A stretch of 64,000 bases of DNA from Firmicutes bacterium ASF500 (GCA_000492175.2 CP097573.1:1054001-1118000), one strand, 5' to 3'. Shown: positions 8,232 to 16,534, counted from the stretch's first letter. Notes: generated from the letters alone by a model not told the origin. Translations and numbers: made by a program.

Positions 8232-8527
8232 TGGATCTCCACATGAGGGAATTTGACGGGACCACCTTCGGGATGTCTGTGGAGGCATCCTCCCCAGCGT
8301 TCAGGCGGATGAAGAAAAACGCTTTCACAGGAAAAATCAAGCCCCGTGGGAGTTGGAGCGAAAGGGCCGTCCGCTGTGTCCGGGCAGCCGATGTGGCTGC
8401 GGTCATGGGAAAGGTCGGGTGGCTGGTCAAAGAATTGCGGTGCATGGAGACCATCCGCTGGGGCAATGACGGAACAGAATATTACATTATTTACGAGAAA
8501 GAGGTGAAAAATGAGCAGCTTTTTTGA
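8231..8527 (+). CDS. Hypothetical protein (98 aa)
   Basis: ATG 8231 overlaps the previous stop (TGATG) and is preferred to the upstream ATG at 8168, which lies deep in that gene. The protein is basic, with a CVRAADVAAVMGKVGWLV helix and a C-terminal hairpin GTEYYIIYEKEV. The frame runs 17 bases into the next gene. Function unknown. Confidence 0.6.
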   Translation: MDLHMREFDGTTFGMSVEASSPAFRRMKKNAFTGKIKPRGSWSERAVRCVRAADVAAVMGKVGWLVKELRCMETIRWGNDGTEYYIIYEKEVKNEQLF

Positions 8528-9296
8528 GCAGGAACTGTGGCGGCTGTTTGGGGATGGCAAAATCTTTGACAATCCAGCCTGTTCGGGCCGGGCCTGTCTC
8601 GGGACGCTGGGCCGGGATCTGCGGGTGCGGGCGCAGTTTATCTCCACCCATATCTCTGGCCAGTTTGACGCCCTGAAGCTGACGGTGCTGAACCGCACGG
8701 ACGGGCCGGTGGACACCCTGGTGCTGAAGCTGAAAGACCTGCTGGGCAAGAAGCCTGTCCCCGGCAACCCCAACTTCCGCAGCGGGGTGACTCCCCACAT
8801 CTGGGAGGACTATGGGAAGTTTGAGTGGTACGCCTATCGCCCCACTGATGCCGACTATGAGACGATCCGGCAGGCCGCCAGTCAATACTTGAATGTGTTC
8901 CGGGAGCGGCAGCAGGAGCGTCCCCAGGACGGCCCCAAGCTGGTGTACATCTGCGCCCCTCTCCGGGGTGACGTGGAAAAGAACATCGAGTTCGCCCGCC
9001 AGAAAGCCCAGGAGGTGTTCCAGGCGGGCGATATCCCTGTCTGCCCCCATCTGATGTTCCCGCCTATCGCTGACCCGGAGAACCCCCAACAGGATCAGGC
9101 GGCGCGGGAGATGGGCCTGCGTCTGGTGGAGTCCTGCCAGGAAGTCCACATCTACGGCCCGGAGTGGACGGAGGGAATGTGGGCGGAGATCCGCCACGCC
9201 ATGGATCTGGGCATCCAGGTCAAGACCGACCAGGAGACCATTGGGCGCAGTCCGCCCCGCAGGCAGGCCGCCCGGAAAGGTAAGGGTGCGCGATGA
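8511..9296 (+). CDS. Deoxyribosyltransferase-like (DUF4406-type) protein with N-terminal extension
   Basis: The C-terminal half (about 145-240) begins KLVYICAPLRGDVEKNI and continues through PHLMFPP and CQEVHIYGPEWTEGMWAEI. These features match the nucleoside 2-deoxyribosyltransferase-like fold labelled DUF4406, widespread in phages. The first 140 residues are a separate unrecognised domain. The family may act on nucleotides or nucleotide-derived signals; the substrate is not known. It overlaps its neighbours at both ends and so is co-translated with the DUF3848 gene. Confidence 0.72.
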   Translation: MSSFFEQELWRLFGDGKIFDNPACSGRACLGTLGRDLRVRAQFISTHISGQFDALKLTVLNRTDGPVDTLVLKLKDLLGKKPVPGNPNFRSGVTPHIWEDYGKFEWYAYRPTDADYETIRQAASQYLNVFRERQQERPQDGPKLVYICAPLRGDVEKNIEFARQKAQEVFQAGDIPVCPHLMFPPIADPENPQQDQAAREMGLRLVESCQEVHIYGPEWTEGMWAEIRHAMDLGIQVKTDQETIGRSPPRRQAARKGKGAR

Positions 9297-10270
9297 GCAG
9301 TGTACGGAAGGACACCCTGAAGAAACGCCTGAATGAAAACTACACAGCTTTTATAGAATCTCTTCATGAAAAAACAGTTTCTGAGCTAATTGCCATGGCC
9401 CCGGAGATCACCGCCGCCCAGCAGCTCCATGAGGAGCTGCTGGACGCCTGCGATGAGGAGAATGTGGAATTTCTGCTCCGGTTTGACAATCCGCTGGAGG
9501 TTGTGCGGGGCTATTGGGAGTCCGAGATCACTGGCTACGACCACAGCGGTGAGATGGGCCATATGCTGTGGGAGATCCGTGACAGAGAACTGTATGAAAA
9601 AGAGCAGCTTGCCCAGGCCCCGGAGGACGTGGGCGGCGCTGTTCAGGCTGAGAATCTGGCAGAAAGGGAAAATCCCATGAGCGATGTGAAACAGATCAAC
9701 GCAGATGACCTGCGGCACATGGAGGGGCAGGAGGGCCTCATCCTCCAGGGCTGCGGCGGCGATCCCCAGGAGTGGGTGGACGGCATCAACCGGGAACTAA
9801 CCGAGGCCGGCATTCTGCTGGGTGGCAGCAAATTAGAGAATGTCGTATCCTTCCGGCACGATGGGGTGACCTGTCTGCTGTTTCCCTTCGGAGATGCGGA
9901 ACTGACTATTGGGAAGTTCGCCATGTGGCGCATCCAGACCCATGACCGATACGGCGGCACATGGCTGTCCGACTACGTCCCCAACCGGCTGGGCGGCTTT
10001 CTCCAAGCGGAATCGCAGCCCCAGAAGCCCCGGATGGGGCTGGTGGGCCAGGACGGCAATATTTACGCTGTCCTTGGCCGGGCCTCCATGCTTCTGAAGG
10101 AAGCCGGGATGCAGGATAAGATTGATGAGATGTTCCAGCGATGCGCCGCCTCCGGCGACTATTACAAAGCCCTCAACATCATCAGCGAGTATGTGGAGAC
10201 AGAACTGTCTCCCAAATCCGAACCCCAAAAATCTACGAAAAAGAAAGTGAGGAACACACATGAGCGATAA
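9293..10270 (+). CDS. DUF3848-like multidomain protein (325 aa)
   Basis: Residues 8-75 (RLNENYTAFIESL through DNPLEVVRGYWESEI) look like the DUF3848 domain of clostridial ICE proteins. A middle domain (about 130-225) and a C-terminal domain beginning GLVGQDGNIYAVLGRAS follow. The latter segment recurs in ICE proteins of unknown role. The Lys-rich tail ends in THER, and its last 11 bases carry the start of the methyltransferase gene. Confidence 0.65.
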   Translation: MSSVRKDTLKKRLNENYTAFIESLHEKTVSELIAMAPEITAAQQLHEELLDACDEENVEFLLRFDNPLEVVRGYWESEITGYDHSGEMGHMLWEIRDRELYEKEQLAQAPEDVGGAVQAENLAERENPMSDVKQINADDLRHMEGQEGLILQGCGGDPQEWVDGINRELTEAGILLGGSKLENVVSFRHDGVTCLLFPFGDAELTIGKFAMWRIQTHDRYGGTWLSDYVPNRLGGFLQAESQPQKPRMGLVGQDGNIYAVLGRASMLLKEAGMQDKIDEMFQRCAASGDYYKALNIISEYVETELSPKSEPQKSTKKKVRNTHER

Positions 10271-10988
10271 TCCCAGATGGGAGATCATCCAGGGCGATGC
10301 CCTGAAGCTGCTGGGAGGCTTCTCCCCCGGAACCTTCGACGCTATCATCACCGACCCGCCCTACGCCTCCGGGGGCCGCACCCAGGCGGAGAAGAACAAG
10401 TCCACCGCCAAGAAGTATTCCAGCATGGGGGACCACGCGCCCCCGCCCTTCGAGGGAGACGCCAAGGACCAGCGGTCCTGGACCCGCTGGGCGGCGGAGT
10501 GGCTGGCGGATGCCCGGAAGCTGTGCAAGCCCGGAGCGCCAGTGTGTATGTTCATCGACTGGCGGCAGCTCCCCGCCGCCTCCGATGCCCTCCAGTGGGC
10601 GGGCTGGATCTGGCGCGGCACCGCCGTCTGGGACAAGGGCAACTCTCGGCCCCAGAAGGGCCGCTTCCGCCAGCAGGCCGAGTACATCGTCTGGGGCTCC
10701 AACGGCGATATGCCCATCAACCGCCCCGTCCCCTGCCTGCCGGGGGTGTTCAAGTACGGCAATCCCCAGAACCGCATCCACCTGACGGAGAAGCCCCTCC
10801 AGCTCATGCGGGACATTGTGAAGATCACCGAGCCGGGGGGCCATATCCTGGACCCCTTCGCCGGGTCCGGCACCACCGTCCTGGCCGCCGTGCTGGAGGG
10901 CTACACCGCCACCGGCATCGAGGTCACGGACGAGTACGCCCGGCTGGCCAGGGAGCGGATCGCCCAGGAGCTGGCGCAGGCGGCATGA
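10260..10988 (+). CDS. DNA methyltransferase, beta class (N6-adenine or N4-cytosine)
   Basis: The catalytic motif TDPPY is at residues 31-35 and the SAM-binding motif LDPFAGSGTT is near residue 197. This order is that of beta-class amino-methyltransferases. The 242-residue size fits a compact phage or ICE enzyme with no large target-recognition domain. It overlaps the previous gene by 11 bases and the next by 4. With two more methyltransferases and metK on the element, it probably protects the incoming DNA against host restriction (inference). Confidence 0.92.
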   Translation: MSDNPRWEIIQGDALKLLGGFSPGTFDAIITDPPYASGGRTQAEKNKSTAKKYSSMGDHAPPPFEGDAKDQRSWTRWAAEWLADARKLCKPGAPVCMFIDWRQLPAASDALQWAGWIWRGTAVWDKGNSRPQKGRFRQQAEYIVWGSNGDMPINRPVPCLPGVFKYGNPQNRIHLTEKPLQLMRDIVKITEPGGHILDPFAGSGTTVLAAVLEGYTATGIEVTDEYARLARERIAQELAQAA

Positions 10989-11293
10989 TGGATCAGGAAA
11001 AATCAAAGGGTTACGTCTTCGCTGTCTGCCAGAACGCGGATGACCCCTACATCTGCGGGGCGCTCCATGTGGAACGGGACGATCAGGCTGTCCCCTGGAT
11101 CTACGAAACGGATGAGGAGGCCGCGCGGGCCGCGGGACGGGACGGGGTGAAGCTGCTGTATGGCATCCCCTATGTGGAGGACGGCGTCTATCTGGATACA
11201 CCGGAGAACAGGCAGCTCCTCGGCTCTTACAGCAGGGATATGCAGCGGACGCTGACCAACAGGAAGAACCCCCACAAGGGCTATGACCGATAA
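10985..11293 (+). CDS. Hypothetical protein (102 aa)
   Basis: Unrecognised. The core is KGYVFAVCQNADDPYICGALHVERDD, then an acidic stretch and LYGIPYVEDGVYLD. ATG at 10985 or 10988 could be used; the first overlaps the methyltransferase stop. The C-terminus is GYDR, with the 11-base motif ATGACCGATAA at the end. Confidence 0.62.
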   Translation: MMDQEKSKGYVFAVCQNADDPYICGALHVERDDQAVPWIYETDEEAARAAGRDGVKLLYGIPYVEDGVYLDTPENRQLLGSYSRDMQRTLTNRKNPHKGYDR

Positions 11294-11393
11294 CTGTCTG
11301 CCGATTCATGTGGATATTGTCCAAAAGGTGCGGTATGATGTGGGCTACCAAATAACAGGAGGTGCCAGAAATGCAAGTGAAATTTTCCTTTGA
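11283..11393 (+). CDS. Bridging micro-ORF (36 codons)
   Basis: It begins in the 11-base end motif of the upstream gene and runs through the AGGAGG of the next gene, stopping 23 bases inside that gene (start 11371). The peptide is not recognised. It may be the remains of a lost cassette gene or a translational relay. Confidence 0.3.
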   Translation: MTDNCLPIHVDIVQKVRYDVGYQITGGARNASEIFL

Positions 11394-11673
11394 CAAAGCC
11401 GCCGTGGAGCGGCGGGGCCACACACTGGAGACTGTGCATCGGACGGTGAAAAGCCTGTTCGCCGTCCACAGCCTGCCCTGTGTCTCGGAGGGCGATTCCC
11501 TGTCCTTCCGGGACAAGGGCCACGGCGATGACTTCGCGTGTATGTGGGATATTATCCTGTCTCTGCTGCGCTCGGACTGGTTCATGGCCTGCGCCACCGC
11601 CTGCGTCTGGCAGGATGAGGACGGCGAGGAGGATGTACTCGCCCAGGCCGGAAAGGCACGGGGTGCTGTGTAA
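11371..11673 (+). CDS. Hypothetical protein (100 aa)
   Basis: ATG 11371 has AGGAGG 8 bases upstream and is preferred to GTG 11362. The protein has alpha/beta character, with no metal or membrane motif recognised. It is followed after 1 base by the VapD-like gene, so the two are probably co-translated. Confidence 0.62.
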   Translation: MQVKFSFDKAAVERRGHTLETVHRTVKSLFAVHSLPCVSEGDSLSFRDKGHGDDFACMWDIILSLLRSDWFMACATACVWQDEDGEEDVLAQAGKARGAV

Positions 11674-11674
11674 C

Positions 11675-12073
11675 ATGGGGATGAGCCGGAAAGAAATCAC
11701 CTTCGATCTGAGCCAGGAGGCGCTGAGACAGCACTATCCCCGCAAGGAGACGGGCCGGGACCCGCAATTTTTCAAGCGGGCCTACAAGGACATCCAGAAG
11801 TTCATGGAGGCCAGCGGCTTTGAGCGGCGACAGTATTCCGTGTATGTCTCCACGGAGAAGCTGACTGCACTGGACGTTGCCCTCCTGACCCAGAAGATGG
11901 CGGAACAGCTTCCCTGGCTGCGGCACTGCGTCAGGGAAATCACGGCAACAAACATCGGGGCGCGGCACAGCCTCCTGGGCCTGCTGCGCGACCATACGCC
12001 GCCCGCTGAACTCCTGCCGCCGCCTGTTCGGCGGGGACGGCAGAAAAACAGAAAAGCAATGCAGGAACGATAG
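11675..12073 (+). CDS. VapD-like (Cas2-fold endoribonuclease-like) protein
   Basis: The segment KRAYKDIQKFMEASGFERRQYSVYVSTEKL followed by PWLRHCVREITATNIG resembles the VapD family (ferredoxin-like, Cas2-related), in which a FERxQ.SVY strand is typical. Known VapD proteins are small RNases acting in toxin or persistence systems. At 132 residues it is longer than usual VapD (about 95) because of N- and C-terminal basic extensions. ATG 11675 or 11681 could be the start. No antitoxin partner was identified. Confidence 0.6.
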   Translation: MGMSRKEITFDLSQEALRQHYPRKETGRDPQFFKRAYKDIQKFMEASGFERRQYSVYVSTEKLTALDVALLTQKMAEQLPWLRHCVREITATNIGARHSLLGLLRDHTPPAELLPPPVRRGRQKNRKAMQER

Positions 12074-12080
12074 ACGGCAG

Positions 12081-12141
12081 GGTGAATACAATTCACCTTG
12101 CTTCTCTTTTTTACAGAAATCTGGGTGAATCTATTACACCC
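12081..12141. promoter_or_regulatory. Two operator-like palindromes
   Basis: GGTGAATACAATTCACC (12081-12097) is a 7+3+7 perfect palindrome. GGGTGAATCTATTACACCC (12123-12141) is a near-palindrome with the same GGTGAAT half-site. Their centres are 43 bases apart, about four helical turns. They lie just before the TTG-started gene at 12158, fitting two sites for one dimeric regulator. Confidence 0.5.
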
Positions 12142-12157
12142 AACAGGAGGTGGGAAG

Positions 12158-12553
12158 TTGCCAAAATCTACGATCTGCGGCTGTTTCTTCTTCAAAGCCA
12201 GCCACGCCCAGGAGCTGGTGGAGGTTAAGACCGCCCAGCTCATCCTGGTGGAGGTGGTCAAGATCCTCCAGTTGACCGGCCAGCAGTTTCAGAATTTTTC
12301 CGCCAATTTGCTGCGGGATATGCCCTTCCTCATCCCCAATAAGCACCTTACTGGCTACGACAAAGGAGTGACCCGCTGCCTGCTGGTGACCACCAGGGGC
12401 CACAGGGACGGTATCCTGGTGGACTGCCAAGGCTACAACTACGCCCGGTATTCGTGCTATGTCCCCGAAAAGCGGAGCCTGGATCTGCGTGATGTGCCGG
12501 TAGACCACTACGACCTAAAGCTCCGGCAGCCCCGGTGCCAGCGGGAGCGGTAA
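12158..12553 (+). CDS. Hypothetical protein (131 aa)
   Basis: TTG 12158 was chosen because AGGAGGTG lies just upstream; the open frame further upstream runs through the operator-like palindromes. The protein has a cysteine near the start (ICGCFFFKASHAQELVEVKTAQLILVEVV) and a C-terminal YNYARYSCYVPEKRSLDLRD segment. It resembles unannotated proteins common in these ICEs, but no function is known. Confidence 0.6.
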   Translation: MPKSTICGCFFFKASHAQELVEVKTAQLILVEVVKILQLTGQQFQNFSANLLRDMPFLIPNKHLTGYDKGVTRCLLVTTRGHRDGILVDCQGYNYARYSCYVPEKRSLDLRDVPVDHYDLKLRQPRCQRER

Positions 12554-12775
12554 TGAGTTCCCCTTCAAGAGAGCGGGCTCCGCCCGCCCATGCCAATCAA
12601 CCTACCGCTTGGAGCGAAGCCCCGCCAGCGGCGGGGCCGAGGCCGACACCGCCCAGGGGCGGTGTCGGCGCAAGCATAGCGCAAATGTACATTTTGCGCG
12701 CTTGCAGGGGGAAATCCCCCTGTCCCCTATGCCGCCTCCGGGCGGAAGATCGGCGGCGGAGCCGCAGAAGGGAGC
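12554..12775 (+). other. Hairpin-rich gap upstream of mobC; candidate oriT
   Basis: No gene was found in this gap. It holds an 11-bp perfect stem (12643-12653 with 12658-12668) and a second nested stem (12670-12705), whose inner part pairs GCGCAAA with TTTGCGC around ATGTACAT and whose outer part pairs GCAAGC with GCTTGC. Origins of transfer for MobC/relaxase systems often lie just upstream of mobC and contain such inverted repeats. The relaxase is at 14335. The hairpins could instead act as a terminator or attenuator. Confidence 0.4.
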
Positions 12776-13561
12776 GTGAAACGCAGAGTGGCATTTTACG
12801 CCAGCGTGAGCTTCGGCAAGGACTCGTTAGCCATGTTACTGCTGTTACTGGAAAAGAAAATGCCATTGGACGGAGTGATCTTTTACAATTCGGAAATGGA
12901 ATTTGACTGCATTTATCATATCCGGGACCGGATCAAGCCGGTCTTGGAGCAGAGGGGCATCCGGTTCACTGAGGTGAAGCCGGGTGTCCCATTTTTGTAC
13001 CATATGCTGGACAGGCCGGTCAACTCCAAGAAGAACGGCTTCCACCTGGGCTACGGCTGGTGCGGCGGCCCCTGCCGCTGGGGGACCAAGCTCAAGACCC
13101 GAACCCTGGACGGTGTAGCCCTGGACGCGGACGTCCACTATGTGGGCATCGCCGCGGACGAGCCGGAGCGGCTGGCAAGGCTGGAGGCCCCCAAGTGTTC
13201 GCCCCTGGCCGAAGCGGGGATGACGGAGGCGGACTGTCTGGCATTCTGCTATGAGCGGGGATTTTTCTGGGAGGAGAATGGTGTCCGGCTGTATGACATC
13301 CTGGACAGGGTGTCCTGCTGGTGCTGTAAAAATAAGAACCGGAAGGAACTGAAAAATATTTATCAGTTTTTGCCTCAATATTGGGAGAAGCTGAAGGGGC
13401 TGCAGGCCCAGATCCCCATGCCTATGAAGCCCTACAGCCGGAAGGGCGTCCCTTATGGCAATGTGTTTGATTTGGAAAAAGTGTTTGAACAGGAGATTCA
13501 GGCGGAGAACAGCGGCAGCTCTCCCAAAGGAAAAAGGAGGCGGCATGAGCAGAGCAGATAA
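12776..13561 (+). CDS. PP-loop ATPase, PAPS-reductase-like (second copy)
   Basis: It starts at GTG. The N-terminal ASVSFGKDSLAMLL is the PP-loop. CGGPCRWGTK (near 94) and SCWCCKNKN (near 180) are likely metal-binding cysteine sets. The 261-residue protein is related to that at 6028-6771 but diverged. It overlaps mobC by 17 bases, which ties it to the mobilisation genes; homologues often precede mobC in related ICEs (family knowledge). Role in transfer or DNA modification unknown. Confidence 0.78.
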   Translation: MKRRVAFYASVSFGKDSLAMLLLLLEKKMPLDGVIFYNSEMEFDCIYHIRDRIKPVLEQRGIRFTEVKPGVPFLYHMLDRPVNSKKNGFHLGYGWCGGPCRWGTKLKTRTLDGVALDADVHYVGIAADEPERLARLEAPKCSPLAEAGMTEADCLAFCYERGFFWEENGVRLYDILDRVSCWCCKNKNRKELKNIYQFLPQYWEKLKGLQAQIPMPMKPYSRKGVPYGNVFDLEKVFEQEIQAENSGSSPKGKRRRHEQSR

Positions 13562-13868
13562 GCACGGCAGGCATCATGTCCACATCGAACTGACGCCGGC
13601 GCAGTACCAGCGGCTGGTGGCCCAGGCCAAGCAGTGCGGCCTCTCCCGGAGGGCCTACCTCGTCCGGCTTATTGAGGAAGTTCCACTCCCAGTAAAGCCT
13701 ATCCAAGAGATCAAGGACCTTCGTTGGGAAGTCCACAAAATCGGTGTAAACATCAACCAGATCGCCCGCAGTGTCAACGCCGGGATTGCCAGGGCCGAGG
13801 ACGCCAAGCGGGGGCTATACCTGCTGGATCAGGTCTACGAGTTGATGTATCAGATCGCTAAAAAATAG
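13545..13868 (+). CDS. mobC: MobC-like relaxosome protein
   Basis: The protein is small and basic (107 aa). An N-terminal ribbon-helix-helix-like half (HVHIELTPAQYQRLVAQAKQ) is followed by the hallmark IGVNINQIARSVNAG segment of plasmid/ICE MobC proteins. MobC helps the relaxase open and nick oriT. ATG 13545 has AAAGGAGG 5-6 bases upstream. It is separated from the relaxase only by an inverted EamA gene. Confidence 0.85.
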   Translation: MSRADKHGRHHVHIELTPAQYQRLVAQAKQCGLSRRAYLVRLIEEVPLPVKPIQEIKDLRWEVHKIGVNINQIARSVNAGIARAEDAKRGLYLLDQVYELMYQIAKK

Positions 13869-13870
13869 CG

Positions 13871-14284
13871 TTACAGCACCATCAACAGCGTTCCGGCCCC
13901 AATCAGGATACAGCCCAAAATGGACTTGGGCGTGAACTGCTCATGCAGAATGACAGCCGCCAGGATCATGGTAATCACAACACTCAGCTTGTCGATGGGT
14001 ATCACCTTGGATGCCTCACCAATTTGCAGGGCCTTATAGTAACACAGCCAGGAGGCTCCCGTGGCAATACCGGACAGGATCAGGAACAGCCAACTCCGCC
14101 TGCTGATCTCTGCAATGCCGCCCTGCGTGTTCGTGATGAACACCATCCCCCAGGACATCAGCAGCACAACAAAGGTGCGGATGGCTGTCGCAAGGTTGGA
14201 GTTTACCCCCTCAATGCCGATCTTGGCTAAAATCGAGGTCAGCGCCGCAAATATGGACGATCCTAACGCAAATAAAAACCACAT
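13871..14284 (-). CDS. EamA-type single-domain membrane transporter
   Basis: The 137-residue protein has four or five hydrophobic segments and ends LGCILIGAGTLLMVL, typical of single EamA-domain (DMT superfamily) transporters of about 138 residues, which usually work as dimers. It lies on the opposite strand between mobC and the relaxase. Its own promoter is probable: TATAAT on the minus strand (14312-14317), with ATG at 14284 behind AGGAGA. It is a one-gene insertion in an otherwise co-directional module. Substrate unknown. Confidence 0.85.
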   Translation of the reverse strand: MWFLFALGSSIFAALTSILAKIGIEGVNSNLATAIRTFVVLLMSWGMVFITNTQGGIAEISRRSWLFLILSGIATGASWLCYYKALQIGEASKVIPIDKLSVVITMILAAVILHEQFTPKSILGCILIGAGTLLMVL

Positions 14285-14334
14285 ATTTTTCTCCTAAAGT
14301 TTATTGGGATCATTATACCACAGGAGTCAGGAAC

Positions 14335-15741
14335 ATGGCTATCACAAAAATCCTGGCCCGGAAGGGCCGACTGGACGTGGGCATCAACTACGTCCTCAAC
14401 GGGGACAAGACCCAGGAGCGCGTCCTCACTGCCCACCTGAACTGCGACCCAGGCCGGGAGTGCCGCCAGATGCTGGACACCAAGCGGGCCTACGGCAAGG
14501 AAGATGGTGTGCAGTATTATCACATCATCCAGTCCTTCAAGCCTGGGGAGATCACCCCGGAGCAGGCCCTGGAGATCGCCACAGAGTTTGCGAAAGAGCA
14601 TCTGCCGGGATACGAGACGGTGATCGGGGTCCATGTGGACAAGGAGCATATCCACGCCCATCTGGTTTTCAACTCTGTGAACGCCGACACCGGGGAGAAG
14701 TACCACAGCAACGCCCAGAGCTACTACCAGCAGATCCGGGCCACCTCGGACCGACTGTGCCGGGAGCATGGGCTGTCCGTCATCATGGAGGGTGAGTCCG
14801 CCCAGGCGGTCAGCTACATCGAATGGCTCCGACAGTCCAGGGGCCAGCCCACCTTCCGCTCCATGCTGGAGGCGGACCTGCGGACGGCCATTGAGGACGC
14901 CAACGACCTGGGCCACTTCTTTATGCTCATGGAACACATGGGGTGGGAGATCAGCCACGGGAATCGCCTGGGCTTCCGGCTGCGGGGACAGGATCGGTTC
15001 ATGTACCCCGGACGGAAAAATGGGCTGTTCACCGAGGACGGTATCCGGGCGGCCATCCAGAGCGGCCTGGAGGACATCGAGGCCGGACGCAGGCCCGCCG
15101 TCATTTACCGGCCAGCCTACAAGCCCTACAAAAAATATCCGAAATATACCGGAATTATGGCGCTGTATGTCCACTACCTCTACGTCCTGGGCAAGATCGG
15201 GCAGCGGCGGTATCCGCCCCGGATGACGCCCCAGCTCCGCCAGGAGGTGATGAAAGCCGACCGATACCGGGAACAGTTTGACTTCCTCCGGGAGAACGGC
15301 ATCGTCACCCAGGGGGACGCGGCGGCGCTCCAGACCCGCACAGAGGAAACGCTGGCCGATCTGATGAAGCAGCGGACCATCCTCAACGTGCGGAAAAAGA
15401 AGCGCCGGAAGCTGTACGCCGCCCTGGCGGATGTGGATGCTCTGGCCCCGGCCAAGGCGCTCTACGAAGAAGGGCTGTCTGGCATGGAAGCGGAGTTCGC
15501 CCGGTATATGGAGGCGGTGGCCGTGCTGGAGGAATGCAGCGTCCCCAGGGAACGGCCGACGGCGGAAAAGGCGGAAATTTACGAACAGGTGGCGGAGATC
15601 AACCGGCAGATTCGTGCGGAACGAAAGAAGCTGGCCCTCTGCCGTGACATTTTAGACAGGCTGCCCCAGATGGAACATGACATCAATAAAATCGAAGAAC
15701 ACACCAAGGAGGTGGAGCGAGATGAATGTAGGAGGCGGTGA
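14335..15741 (+). CDS. Relaxase (MobA/VirD2-like, MOBP type)
   Basis: The relaxase nicks oriT and leads the strand into the recipient. The N-terminal MAITKILARKGRLDVGINYVLN is typical. The metal-binding HIHAHLVF (His near 105-109) is present, along with a GVHVDKEH segment and a YYHIIQSF strand. The catalytic tyrosine is likely in the first 25 residues. The second half (about 280-460) is charged and helical and may bind MobC or VirD4. The gene overlaps the PcfB-like gene by 20 bases. It is 468 residues, a usual length for Tn1549-type relaxases. Confidence 0.93.
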   Translation: MAITKILARKGRLDVGINYVLNGDKTQERVLTAHLNCDPGRECRQMLDTKRAYGKEDGVQYYHIIQSFKPGEITPEQALEIATEFAKEHLPGYETVIGVHVDKEHIHAHLVFNSVNADTGEKYHSNAQSYYQQIRATSDRLCREHGLSVIMEGESAQAVSYIEWLRQSRGQPTFRSMLEADLRTAIEDANDLGHFFMLMEHMGWEISHGNRLGFRLRGQDRFMYPGRKNGLFTEDGIRAAIQSGLEDIEAGRRPAVIYRPAYKPYKKYPKYTGIMALYVHYLYVLGKIGQRRYPPRMTPQLRQEVMKADRYREQFDFLRENGIVTQGDAAALQTRTEETLADLMKQRTILNVRKKKRRKLYAALADVDALAPAKALYEEGLSGMEAEFARYMEAVAVLEECSVPRERPTAEKAEIYEQVAEINRQIRAERKKLALCRDILDRLPQMEHDINKIEEHTKEVERDECRRR

Positions 15742-16534
15742 GGCCGCTGATCAGATGGTACGCATGATGCTCTCCGGCACGGAGGTAATGGTGCGGCTGT
15801 CCGGTTCGGCCCTGAAGAACCTGCTGGCCCTGACCATGGCGCTGGCCAGTAACCGCAAAGTCCTCTCCGGCAAGGTCAACATGGGCAAGATGCTGCGGGA
15901 GACGCGGGATCTGCGCCGGTTCCCCATGACCCCGGAGCAGTACAAGCAGTTTCAGAAGCTGGCGAAAAAGCACAAGCTGCTGTTCTCGGTCATCAAGGAC
16001 AAGGATGACAGGGGTAAGCTGATGGACGTGATCCTGCCGGTGACGGAGCTGGATCGGGCCAACTCCATTTTTGAGCGCATCCTCTACACCCTGCCCCCGG
16101 AGCCGGAGCGCAGGCCCGCCAAGCCGCTCCAGAGGGGGTATGAGGTATTTCATGAACGGCAGGCCCCGGAACGTGATGCCCCGGAGCAGGTGCAGGTCAG
16201 GCGGCAGGAGCGCAGGCCCCAGGAGGCCACTGTAAGGCCAGCGCCGCCACAGCAAGAGGTATCCCAGCGGTCCCCAGACCAGGGCCGCCAGCAGGCCCCT
16301 GTGGCCCAGCGTCAGGAGAACAAGGGAAAAAACGCTTCTCGGTCGGAACGAGACTCGCACGTTATAAAAATCAGCTCCTCTATACCCAAAGAGAGCGGCG
16401 CTATGAGGGGGACGAGTGAGCGTCCTTCCATTGCGGCACGTCTGGAAGGGTATCGGGCGCAGGGGAGGAAACAGTCCGCTCCGGCCAGAGAAAAAGCAAA
16501 ATCTGTTGCGAAAAACAGGCCCAAAACGAGATAA
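15722..16534 (+). CDS. PcfB-like conjugation protein (DUF3801)
   Basis: Residues 1-130 show the DUF3801/PcfB pattern: VRLSGSALKNLLALTMAL, a basic middle, and FSVIKDKDDRGKLMDVILPVTELDRANSIFERI. PcfB helps deliver the relaxosome to the coupling protein. The last 120 residues are a disordered, Pro/Gln/Arg-rich tail. ATG 15722 follows the GGAGGTGGAGCG that ends the relaxase gene. The gene order relaxase, PcfB, VirD4 is the standard one. Confidence 0.8.
   Translation: MNVGGGEAADQMVRMMLSGTEVMVRLSGSALKNLLALTMALASNRKVLSGKVNMGKMLRETRDLRRFPMTPEQYKQFQKLAKKHKLLFSVIKDKDDRGKLMDVILPVTELDRANSIFERILYTLPPEPERRPAKPLQRGYEVFHERQAPERDAPEQVQVRRQERRPQEATVRPAPPQQEVSQRSPDQGRQQAPVAQRQENKGKNASRSERDSHVIKISSSIPKESGAMRGTSERPSIAARLEGYRAQGRKQSAPAREKAKSVAKNRPKTR

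Noticed and set aside
10233..11597. 454-codon minus-strand frame
   Set aside because: Covers three coupled plus-strand genes with good ribosome sites; its Pro/Arg/Gly-rich translation looks non-coding.
14263..15174. 303-codon minus-strand frame over the relaxase
   Set aside because: The plus-strand relaxase motifs are clear; the frame is a shadow.
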